Shown in pieces: positions 39,894-49,923 of a DNA stretch of 64,000 bases. The notes below the pieces were generated by a model. That model ran no database searches, was not told the origin of the DNA, and was given only the letters and a program-made list of their open reading frames with translations. The position numbers and the translations under genes were made by a program. Numbering within the stretch: the first letter of the stretch is position 1; each line of letters begins with the position of its first letter. This DNA comes from Amoebophrya sp. A120 (lineage: Eukaryota > Sar > Dinophyceae > Syndiniales > Amoebophryaceae). Location: contig CAJINV010000003.1 in NCBI GenBank assembly GCA_905178155.1, positions 7,001,612-7,065,611 of the forward strand. The letters run 5' to 3'.

Positions 39894-41593
39894 TTTCTAC
39901 TGCGCTACTTGCTTTCGCGGTTTATTTGTCAAAACCGACCCCGACGGAGAACCATGCGAGGCTGCAAATATCGAAGAAAAAAACATTGTTGGTGTAGGAT
40001 TCTCTGAAATGCGTAAATTTTTTTTTGGCGCAAAGTTGTAAAATTTTTTTAAAGCACGGCACTCCTGTCTATTTTCCGTTTGGTGTTTTGGATTGTCTGT
40101 CATGGCTGAATCTAATGGCTACCCCGCTCCGGGCACTACATTAGCTAGCTGGGGAGGCAGGGCAATGCAAAAACCTCTGCAGCGGAGCGGGCCGGTGTGT
40201 AACCTATTGCAATTGCGGCTTCTGTCCCGGCCTCGCGATAAAGACTCAGCAAAGGGCAGGAAAATCCGGCGCATTATTGAAAACAGCGCATCTTGCTGCC
40301 GGTGAGTGTGTTGTCGCTTGTCTACTGTCAGCCCATGCGGGGTGCCAGCTTGACACTTCGCAGCAAAATTATTCTGGGGAATCATGGGCGTGCGGGCCGC
40401 CTTTGGTGCAGTATTGGGCTGCGCGGTCATTCAAAGCACGGGCGGCGAACTCGCTGCTTCGCATGATTCGGATGAGGCTCGTTTGAGGCTTCCAAAAATG
40501 AACCAAAGGAAGAAAAATCTCGGAGTGTGGGTTTTTACAGGGGAAAAAAGAGGGGTCAACAGTAGGGGCAAAAACTTCGCTTATTTTTTTAACAATCTCC
40601 GCCGCGGCTAACAATTTACACTACTTAAAAAATTTAACGTACCATGGGGATTAGAGAAAAGAAAAACAGAACGGTACGCGCTGAGGCCCAGAATTATTTG
40701 CACTACCATCGTGATTGGGGTCAAACCTTGCGTATATACCCGGGCGCGGTGCCCTCGTGGTACGGCTTTTGTTACACTGCGAAATTATAAGGATCTCAGT
40801 AGCCTACGCGCGCCATACCATGCGGGTTGGCCCTTCAAAGTCTTCTGGTTTTTGCTTTTGTCTTTTACTCACGCCTTTCCGGAATCCCGGGATTTCCCGA
40901 ATCCCGGGATTTGTCGTGAAACTGGTGAAAATCGTGCAAGAGTTGCTTTGTTTTCTATGCTAATCGCGATGGTAGGACCTCTTTTGCACGAGTTTTTGCA
41001 CCGTGCAAAAAATCGCGCAAAAGCCTAACACTTGTGTCGCGAATCGCGCTACTACGGGCCCTGTTTGCGGAGTTGCTTTTTCCTGGTTTTCCGCGATATT
41101 TCGCACAAGTCGCGCAGCCGAATCACGACGGCACGGCCTTTTTTTCACGATGTGTCTCGCCGTGACACAAATCGGAACAAGCGCTGCGGTTTTATCTCGA
41201 ATCGCGATGGTACGCGCCGGCTTTCGACCGGAGTCGGTTTCCGTGGTTTGTCGGTCGCGACCGCAACGTTTGGGAATCGCGACCCGCACCGCGGCACATG
41301 TGGGCAGTGTTTCCGCTTATCGCCCGCGCGCGTGTCTACTTTTACCTTGGCTGCCCTCGCCGACGCGGGTCGGAGTCCGCACGTCCTAACAGCACGGCGC
41401 CGACTGCTCAGCGCACTGCGTGCCCTGGCACATGGTGGCGCCAGCGTCTGCAGTCAATATCTTCCCGCGCGCGTAGTGCGCGCGGCGGCGCATGCGGGCA
41501 GTATTCCCCACCGCACTGCTGGTCTTTGCCTGTCGCGCGGAATGTCTCTCGGGTTCTTGTGGTTGTCACTGTGCGCCATATACATACTGTCGT

Positions 41594-41892
41594 GGTTGGT
41601 TGTCAATACGCCAGAACGACAACTCCTTCGCGTGGCGCCAACAACGGGCGCGGGGCAAATCCAAACCCCACCCGAAACAAGACAAGCCCTGTGCGTAAAA
41701 TCGTATGGCGCTGGGAATTGCGATACGCTACAAGAGCGGTGGCTACAGTTTGTGGTAGCTAGGGAGCTAAAATCCTGCATGCGTGTCCTCCACGCGGGCG
41801 GCTCCTTGTTTCGGGTGGGGTTTGGATTTGCCCCGCGCCCGTTGTTGACGCCACGCGAAGGAGTTGTCGTTCTGGCGTATTGACAACCAACC
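41594..41892. repeat. Long nested inverted repeat inside the giant element
   Basis: Arms of about 85-90 bp (about 41594-41683 and 41806-41892) are almost exact complements, for example GTTGTCAATACGCCAGAACG against CGTTCTGGCGTATTGACAAC. They are separated by roughly 120 bp. The segment could fold into a long hairpin or represent a second element nested in the first. Confidence 0.85.
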
Positions 41893-42535
41893 AAACCATC
41901 TTGACAACTGCCGTATTGGCAACCAATCACCCAGCCCGCCTTCGCAATACAATATTGCCAACGCCCCACTCTTTCCCTTCAGCCTGCGCAACAACCCTAC
42001 TGCTGGGCACGCTTTCACGCCCGTCGGCGCCGCGCGCGGGCGCCCCGCCCAGTGCGGTTGCGGCCCCCCGGGAGGACGAGCGGACCACTTCCAGAACAGT
42101 CACCAACGAGGGGACCGGCCAGCCGCCCAACAGAAGCAGGCAGCGCAGTGGTTAGGTCCGTGGTGAGGCCCGCGGGCGCAATAGCTGTGCCCAACACACA
42201 CAAGCCCCGCACTGGTTAGGTCCGTGTTGAGGCCCGCGGGCACAATAGCTCCAGTTCCGCCACCCCCTCGCGATACATAGCGGACCAGCGGGCAACCCAC
42301 AACACTCCCCCCCCCCCAACCACCCATGCGGGCGGGGCCCGAGAGCCGGGCGCGCCGCAAGTGGGCGGCCCCTTGCGTGCCCGCGGCGAAAAACGGGCGG
42401 AGTCGGCCAGCAAGGCAGCAACCATCCAAACGAACAGGACATCCAAACGAGCAGGACAATGGGCCCCCACCAAACTTTCCCCTTTCAGGCAGGTAACTAA
42501 GAAGGCGGAGGCCCGTTCCGGACCTGATACGGCGG

Positions 42536-43160
42536 AAGTGGGGGCCCCCTTCGGGCGGGGGCGGCAGGGAGGCGGAGCCCCCGTGTGGGCAAGAAGGGCC
42601 GCGGGGGCCCCCCGCGGGAGGGCAGGAGACCGCTTTTGGCCGGCAGCCCGCAGGAGGCGGGGGGGCCTCCTGCGCGCAAGCAAGGAGGCGGGGGCCCCCC
42701 TGCACGAGCGGTACCCAGCGGCCGGAAGGGCGGGAGCCGGGGGGCCCCCCTGCAGGCGGGCCCCCAACGGGCGAAAGGGTGTGAGGGGGGACGGGCAAGG
42801 GGGCGTCGGCCCCCTGCGCGTGAGCGGTGAAAGAAGGAAGCGGGGGCCCCCTGTAGGCAGGATACCCCCTGCGGGCGGGAGCCGGGGACGGGGGCCCCCC
42901 TGCAGGGGCGCGGGAAGTGAAAGAAGGAGGCATGGGCCCCCCTGCAGGCGCGGTACCAGCGGTCGGCGCCCCGCGATGCCCAGCTGGCGATAGGTTGTGT
43001 GGGGGGGCGATCAAGGAGGCGGGGGCCCCCTGTAAGTGGGCAGTGAAAGACGGAGGCGGGGCCCCCCTGCGGGCGGGAGGGCGGGAGTCGGGGACGGGGG
43101 CCCCCTTGTGGGGAGGCTACCGAGCGGGCGAGAGGCGGGAGGGCGGGGGCCCCCTGTTTT
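42536..43160. repeat. Irregular array of GGGGGCCCCC cores
   Basis: About a dozen copies of GGGGGCCCCC or close variants, mostly followed by CTGC or CTGT, recur at 20- to 90-bp spacing in a G-rich plus strand. The cores are self-complementary and the G-runs could form quadruplexes. Long open frames across the array (for example 42100-43014 on the minus strand) follow from the composition, not from a gene. Confidence 0.8.
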
Positions 43161-44626
43161 CCCCGAGGGTATGCTCGACGCTAAAAATATAACCTTCACC
43201 GTGCCGTCGTGTTTCAAAGTCTGGGCCTCAGCACGTACCGGTCTCAAGAAAAAATCTAGTGTAGTTTTTAAGATTCGTGTAGCGGACCCCTCCGAGGTAG
43301 GGTCAAAAAGCACCCGTATTTTTCCAACAGTCGCCCATCCGCCTAAAAATTTACACTCCGAGTTTTTTCTTCTGTTTGGGCCAAGGGATCAACAAGAACT
43401 GGCAAGATCCGAAAGGGAGCTGCGCAAGTCCCCAAGCGTGCTCATCGCTGACCGGCATGGACGCAAGACGCTGGCTTTGCGAGATGCGGCCGGAGCTGCG
43501 GAGCTCAGAAAGCAGCTGCATGGTGACGGTCATTTTGCAGAAGGCCTTTGCGTGGTCGCGCGCCGTGTAGCTGGCGGCCGACCCGGTCGGAGGCAAGCCC
43601 GGCCTCGGGCATTAGACAGGACCAGCAATCCGCGACTGCGGGTCAGCAGACTTCGTGACACAGCCTCGCTGATCGTCTCCTCCCCCTCGCGGAATTGGCG
43701 AGCAGTCTAGCCTCCTTAACTATTTCATTTCCACAAAAGCAGCGAAAGCAAGTTTGGCCCGCTCAGATTTATAACGCAAGCTCCCCGAGGCTGCGCGATG
43801 GCCGGTCGGGTTTGCTTTAAAAATAATTTTGATTGAACCAAGAAAAAAATCCATGCATTTTCGAAAATCCTACACTAACAATGATTTTTTCTTCGATAGC
43901 AAAGGGAATGCAACTACTAGGCATGTATGAGCTTCTGATAAGCAGTATTACATGAGCCAAAAAGGCCGCTATGGACCAGATATATAAAAATAAATAAATT
44001 ATCAATAAATTGAAGTAGATGCTCTTCGTCTTTCGTAGTTTTACTCCTCTGGTGCTTTTCCTTTTTGTCGCTCAAAAACCGACGCTCAACCATGGCCAAC
44101 ATTCGTTGCACTTCACAAAGGTGAGGGTGACAGCACTTCATCTTTGACTATTCAAGAGACTGAGAGAAACGGACTTCCTGTACGAGTTGTGCTCACCTTC
44201 ACCCTGAAGACTCGTCGCTCCTCTCTCGGTCGTGGGCATTTGTTTTCCTTTAGTGGTAGTGCTAGAATCCAGCTAGAGCTGTTCTTATTTCTCTCCTGAC
44301 CAACTTCATTTGTTATTGTTTCTGTTTATTGCAAGACGAGCAAGAACAAAGGCGGCCGAAGGGCAAAAACTGTGATGTAACAGTCGCGCATCGGGGGACT
44401 TTTCGAAGATCGCCGTGGGTCTTCTTGACTTCAAGTGCGACGGACTACTAGCGACAGGGACAGTAGGTACTACTTTGATTATAAGTGGGCTGAGTTTGAT
44501 TATAAGTGGGAGCGCGGTCGTCGTCAACATTTGAAGTTAAACGAGCTAAGTAATAAGTACTATCCTGTAGCAGCGGCGCTTGCGAATATTCGCATTCGGT
44601 CTGTCTCGAGCTCGACGCCGGTGCAA

Positions 44627-47600
44627 TTAAAGAAAACACAAATGAACAAAGGCTCCAGCGCTAGTGCTTTCGATTCTATGACATCTTATTCTTAGTTCGT
44701 GTGGTGGTAAAAACCGTTTGTTCGAATTGTGCTTCGGAAGAGTAGTTTTTGTTTTACTTTTATCATGATCTGGGTCTCGAAACATACAAGCAACAGATTC
44801 CGCAACGGTGACTCCGAGCTGGACTAGCAACACACCGCAAAAAGACACTCCTGCTTGTGCCACCGCGGGGGCGCCACGTCCGAGACCTGTGGACAGCAAT
44901 TTTTTCTCCATGCGGTCGGCCTGCGCCGCGACCCAACGACCTTCTTCGATCTGTCGCTCAGTTTTTGTAATCCTGCGCTTCACGCGGCGCTGCAGAATCA
45001 TGGCGTTCGTTTTCGCCTCCATTGCCGGCTCCAGCTCTTCGGCAAAGAATTTTTCGTAGCGGTAGTACGCCTTGACAAGGTCCTCGTTTTGCGACTCCCA
45101 GAGACCGTGGTCGTGAAAAAGGCGACGGGCCAGCGGGACAGTGGACCCGCCCATCCAGTTCTATAGTAGTGAACAACTCCCCCTCCCCCTCAAATATTAA
45201 TATTTGAATATTTATTTGGTTGCCAAATAATGCATTTTTATGTCACCAAATAATGCATTTTTGTGTCATCTTTGTGTCATCAAATCGTGCACATTTCGAC
45301 ATCAAATCGTGCACATTTCGAGATCAAATCGCGCACATTTCGACGCCAAATGCGTCGCAAAAGGTCGCGGATCCGGAACGTCTTCGTGGCTTTGACCGGT
45401 CGAGTCGAAGCCTGTGATCTCCGCACATCTGGCGCGAAAATCGGGATCAGATGCGCCACGAATTCGACGGATTGTCGAACGGTTTGGAGATCATTGGAGC
45501 CAATGACTGTTGGAATAGTTGTCTCAATCGATGCTGATGATCTTATGCATATCTAGCTAGTTAATGTTCATCCTAGATATTGCAGCGCGTAGTTTAGTAT
45601 TATATTAATATAATGTAGCAGCACCAGAAGCACCAAGAGCCTGCTGGGTGTGGTTGGTATGATGCTATTGCTTGCGAGGGTGGTCAGCTGTTTTTTTTTA
45701 TAGAGGATGATCAGCCGAGCCAACAACAGCTACCGACCTGCGCGGGAGGTGGACCTCCATCGAGCTGCACGCTGCTGCTCCTGTCGTCCACCCGGAGAGC
45801 GTGGAGGGCGACGGCCCCCAACCTCTAACAACCGCGTCCACCCGACCACAGCGTGGAGGCCCCAACAGCCACCACGTAGCAGCTCGGCAGCTCCGACCGC
45901 AGCTAGCCACGACGTTAAGCTGCGTGGTTTTCGCAGTGCCCTTCTACTTAGACTAACTAGTACATGCTGTGCTACTACATTATATTAATATACTAGTAGA
46001 ACTACGCGCTGCAATATTTAGGAACATTCACTAGCTAGATATCAGTCCATAAGATCATCAGCACCAATTGAGACTATTCCAGCAGTCGGTGGATCCAATG
46101 ATCTCCGAACCGTTCCACAATCCGTCCAATTCGTGGCACACCTGATCCCGATTTTCGCGCCAGATGTGCGGAGATCACAGGCCTCGACTCGACCGGTCAA
46201 AGACACGAAGACGCTCCGGATCCGCGACCTTTTGCAACGCATTTGCTGCCACAAGACGCAACATAATCGCTGCGCATTTGGCGTCGAAATGTGCACGATT
46301 TGATGTCGAAATGTGCACGATTTGATGTCGAAATGTGCACGATTTGATGACACAAAAATGCATTATTTGGTGACATAAAAATGCATTATTTGGTAACCAA
46401 ATAAATATTCAAATATTAATATTTTGAGGGGGAGGGGGAGTTGTTCACTACTATAAGTTCGGCAGCAGGTTTAGACGCGCCCATTGCCGCACGAACCGGT
46501 ATTCTCGTACCACCGGAAGCCACATCGCCTCCCTGGTATCGTTCAGAAAAATACACCCATGCCGTTGTTTGGCATATTCACAAAAAAACGTTTGATGCTG
46601 TGCGTCTGTCCACCAAAGTGAAAAATGTTGTTCCTTAACCGGTTTAATCCCCACCTTGACCACGCACTTCGAATAGCGATAGACATTCGAAATAATAGGT
46701 GGCTTGCTTTGCGCATAACAGCTGCTTTCTTTTTACATCATGATCATTCGTGACAAAGAGTACAAAGTAGAAGTGTCTCGTCCATAGTTGTCTCTGGTGT
46801 ATTCATTAGACGAGTTTTTTTGTGCCAGGATCTTCCTTTTATTTTCCCGCAGTCGCAGCGCAAATACATAAGTTGGTAGGATGTTCATCTGGTATGGGTG
46901 TACATTGTTGTATGTTGGATACGTGGGCTGCAGCGCATACTCGGACAGAAGGTGTCGGAGGCGCTCCACCAAGCGCCATCGCACCTCCTGGCTCACCAGC
47001 TCGGCGCGGTGGTCTGCCCCCGCAGGACACGTATCCGGGTCCACGATTGCGCACAGTGGTTTGAACCTCCGTTTGCGGGCCGCGGCCCGGAGTTCGGGGT
47101 GCTTGTTTTCCTCGACAAGCATCGCGTTGTCCCACTTCTCCTCGATGTCGTGTAGGAGCACGCGCAGGTTCTTCACCACCCCGCCCTTTGCACGCTTCAA
47201 CTGCCGGAGCGCCTCCTTGTAACTCTCCTCGATCTGCTGCATCGCCTTTTTCTCCTGCGGCGTCATCATCACCTGGAAATACTTTTCCTTGTCAGTGTCC
47301 CGCGGGTTGCGAAACTCGGGGTGCGCCTGCAGTGCTGTGGTTTCCGCCCGTTCAATACCAGCCTGCATCCGCCGAAACTCCGTGAGGCTGTCTGCGAGGG
47401 TCGAAGAGAGGCGGTTGACATGTTCCGTCTTTTCCTTGTTGAGGCGCGCCAGCGTCGTGTCCGCCGCCGCCTGCTTGGCGGCGAACTTCCCAAGCCACTT
47501 GTTCTGGACAGCCAACACGTCCTCCATGAATCGGCGGTAGGCCTTACCCCAAAGCTCGGCCTCGCGGTGCAGCGTGTGCGCCAGGTCACGTGCGGTTCCT

Positions 47601-48699
47601 TTGTGTTCCGTGTCGAACCTCTCTTGTTGCAGCATCCGTTCCCGTGTCAATTTCACTGCGGATTTGCGAGAGGTGCGGGCCTTTTCGATCACGCGAAACT
47701 CCTGCAGCGAGAGACCCGGAGCGGGTGGCTTCTCAATCGTGCACGAGTAGTCCCCGAGCTGGTTCCAGCGACAGTCTTTTCGAGGCCCCGACGTTTCCTG
47801 CACCTCGTGTTTTGTTTGTAGTTAGATGGTGCGTGTGCGATTCCAAAAATGCGAGGACAGTCATTGTCTTCGTCACATCATCCCAACTACAACAGCACGT
47901 CATGTAAAGTGTATGCGTACGACGCCACGTCGAAGATTTTTAGGATCATTCATTGCTTCCGATTACATAATGTCACAATGCAGCGCAAAAACAAAATCAT
48001 ATTATACAAAAGTTTCTTCGACGTACCACGTAAACAAAAACAAACTTCACTGTACTGGTACCATGTGAGCTGTACCTTTTTGCAGGCTTTATTGTCCCGG
48101 ATACGTTCCAAAGTATCCGGGTCGACACATTGCGCATCTCCCGTTGCGGCTTTCGCATTAGCGACCAACTTTTGTGCGTAGTCGTACGCACGCACCGCAG
48201 TGTCGTACTGCTTCTTGACTTTTTGATACTGCGCGTTCACTTTGTTGACCTCCAGTTGGGCCTGGTGTACCTTGTCCAACTTTTTTGATTCGGTCTTCAC
48301 CGCGTTGCTTTCTTTCCCAAGCAGCTCACCCTCTTTCTCGCGATCTCCCGGCTCGTTGCTCTCGGCTAGGGTGTCCGTCTTCTTCGCAAGGTCCTCTTGC
48401 GTTCCCTGTGCATTCTTCACGGCGTCGATCTGGGCCTGCAGCTCCTCTTCCTTCAGCCTCAGCCTGGCTTCTATCCGTTCCTTATCTTTCGTCAACAGGT
48501 CAAGGTATCTCTTCTTGGCCTTCTGGTTGTAAATCTCCCAAACCGGGTCGTCGTTGAATGCGGTTCGCGTAACTGGCCAGGAGCCGTGATGTTTCGGATA
48601 ATCTTCTTTATGGTGTTGAAGCAAATACTGCACAGGGACACGCTGCGGGTGCTGCTGATACTGAAGATGAAACCAAAGTGCTGCTTTTGCATCTCCCAT
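44627..48699 (-). CDS. Coiled-coil protein with one membrane segment, 4 exons
   Basis: I do not recognise the family. Exons 48076-48699, 46923-47797, 46456-46721 and 44627-45156 sum to 2,295 nt (764 residues) in frame. Exons 1 and 2 are rich in Lys, Glu, Gln and Ala and look like long coiled coils (KDKERIEARLRLKEEELQAQ; LNKEKTEHVNRLSSTLADSL). Both contain a VDPDT motif after a cysteine (CVDPDTLERI and CAIVDPDTC), hinting at an internal duplication. Exon 3 has WWTDAQHQTFFCEYAKQ. Exon 4 starts WMGGSTVPLARRLFHDHG and includes a hydrophobic stretch, FCGVLLVQLGVTVAESVACM, near residue 690-713. Introns 1 and 2 are GT-AG. Intron 3 is the 1,294-bp element at 45162-46455. The C-terminal end may be longer if a further intron starts near GATAAAAGTAAAAC. 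The start is a clear ATG. Confidence 0.6.
45162..46455. mobile_element. Intron element with about 450-bp inverted arms (1,294 bp)
   Basis: Ends are TATAGTAGTGAACAACTCCC and GGGAGTTGTTCACTACTATA. The flanks are a perfect AGTTC repeat (45157-45161 and 46456-46460). The arms match over about 45162-45620 and 45975-46455. Each arm holds about three tandem copies of a 22-bp unit (ATCAAATCGTGCACATTTCG) and copies of CCAAATAATGCATTTTT. The unique centre is about 350 bp. Excision joins LLPN-WMGGSTVP in frame, so the whole 1.3 kb behaves as an intron. Confidence 0.93.
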
Positions 48700-49923
48700 T
48701 TTTCAGGAAAAGCTTCAATGAGGATGAATATGAATGATCCACGAAGGAGCACAGTAACAACCAGGTTTTAATAAATTGCCAGGACGGCACTGTTGATTCA
48801 AGTACTTAGTCCCGGTCCTGCTGGTGCTGTACTAGTTCGAAAGCAAAGCTTTCATCTTTAGGTAAATCTACACCCCTTCTACATCGAGAAAGCTTCGGGA
48901 TTTTCAGTGTAATTTTTCAACTACGTACAATAACATCATTTGGTACGCAACGACGATCACGAAGACGATGCGAAAGCGAAATCACGACTCACGAAACACA
49001 GACGATAGTCACAGACATCAAGGTAGAACGACCAAGGATTTGATTGTCTGTTGTGTTTGAAGACTCCACGAAATTTACTTCCAACTACACGACAATTATT
49101 TGGCGACATCCTGATCCTACTCGACACGAACGCGGCAACTAGGGTTAGGGAACATCAGGTGAATGCCCCGAAAATTCTTGTTCACAGTTTTCTTGTAGTC
49201 GAAGTTAGTCGTGCAGAAAAATTATCAAAATCTTACTCCTATATTTCTAGTTCCAAATGAAACTTGCATAGTTGACCCTTGCAAATATCTTGTCTAAAAA
49301 CAAAACCGTCAAGGACACGTCGTTCAAGCATGCATGGCCTACTGTAGCATGATCATAACAATCTGGAAACATCATACAGAAACAGTTCGTCCCCAAGCTG
49401 CAACAAGCCAATCTGCTCTACAAAAAACAATGCAATGAATTATCGGCAAGCGGAAGCGCGACCTGGCAAAACTTTCATCTCTACAAAGAATAAAAAATTA
49501 TAAATTGAGTCAAAAAATCAAAATCGCCAACTGCAACTTGCAGCTCTTCATACAGTGTTTTTTTCGAGAGGTAGAAGATGACTCACAGCAGGCGCAGGCC
49601 TCGTTGTCCTCGTGCTCCTTCTCCGTCACACGCATAAACTGCAGATACAGGCGGTAAGCAATACTTACGTGGACGGCCCAGTTGCAAAAGAGTCGGTACC
49701 GGCGTCGCGATATCGTTTTGTTGTGGTCGCAAATCACTATCCTAACCAACGACCAGGGAACGAATTAGCTTGAGAAGACGAAGGAGATTCTTGGAATATT
49801 TTGTTTCATCATGATTCAAGCCTTCCGATTCTAATTATTTATGGCGATGCATTCACCTCGAGCTCGACACTTACACTTCTGGTTCTGCGGCCGCACTATG
49901 ACACTTCAATCAGGCAAGAGTGG
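48700..49923. other. Intergenic region
   Basis: AT-rich, with no gene I can support. A minus-strand open stretch at 49510-49749 has a cysteine-rich, hydrophobic composition but no start or splice context that convinces me. Confidence 0.4.

Larger units (their letters stand above)
39969..43898. mobile_element. Giant inverted-repeat element (3,930 bp) of the intron-forming class
   Basis: Ends are TATCGAAGAAAAAAACATTG and CAATGATTTTTTCTTCGATA. The inverted repeat runs for roughly 90 bp at about three-quarters identity, including GTGTAGGATT facing AATCCTACAC. A perfect 5-bp direct repeat GCAAA flanks it (39964-39968 and 43899-43903). It therefore obeys the same rule as the small elements. The interior is very GC-rich and includes an 84-bp inverted repeat (41594-41892) and a GGGGGCCCCC-rich array (42536-43160). 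I see no transposase or other convincing protein, so it is presumably non-autonomous. It lies just 5' of the ATG at 39893, either as a 5'-UTR intron or as an intergenic insertion. Confidence 0.85.
39894..44626. other. Gap dominated by the 3.93-kb element
   Basis: The element at 39969-43898 fills most of this stretch and is described separately. Between 43904 and 44626 I see only a short minus-strand open stretch (43917-44141, with MVERRFLSDKKEKHQRSK). It may be an exon or chance. No host gene can be assigned to the element itself. Confidence 0.4.

Noticed and set aside
41032-41883. 283-codon plus-strand open frame inside the giant element
   Set aside because: Crosses one arm of an inverted repeat, has no recognisable motif and no transposase residues.
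42100-43014. 304-codon minus-strand Pro/Gly/Ala frame
   Set aside because: Direct product of the GGGGGCCCCC array; other frames are equally open.
45285-45350. Short tandem repeats that might suggest a CRISPR-like array
   Set aside because: Units are directly tandem without spacers and are mirrored in the opposite arm of an inverted-repeat element; the genome is eukaryotic.
49139-49155. Telomere-like AGGGTTAGGG
   Set aside because: Only one to two units, no array.
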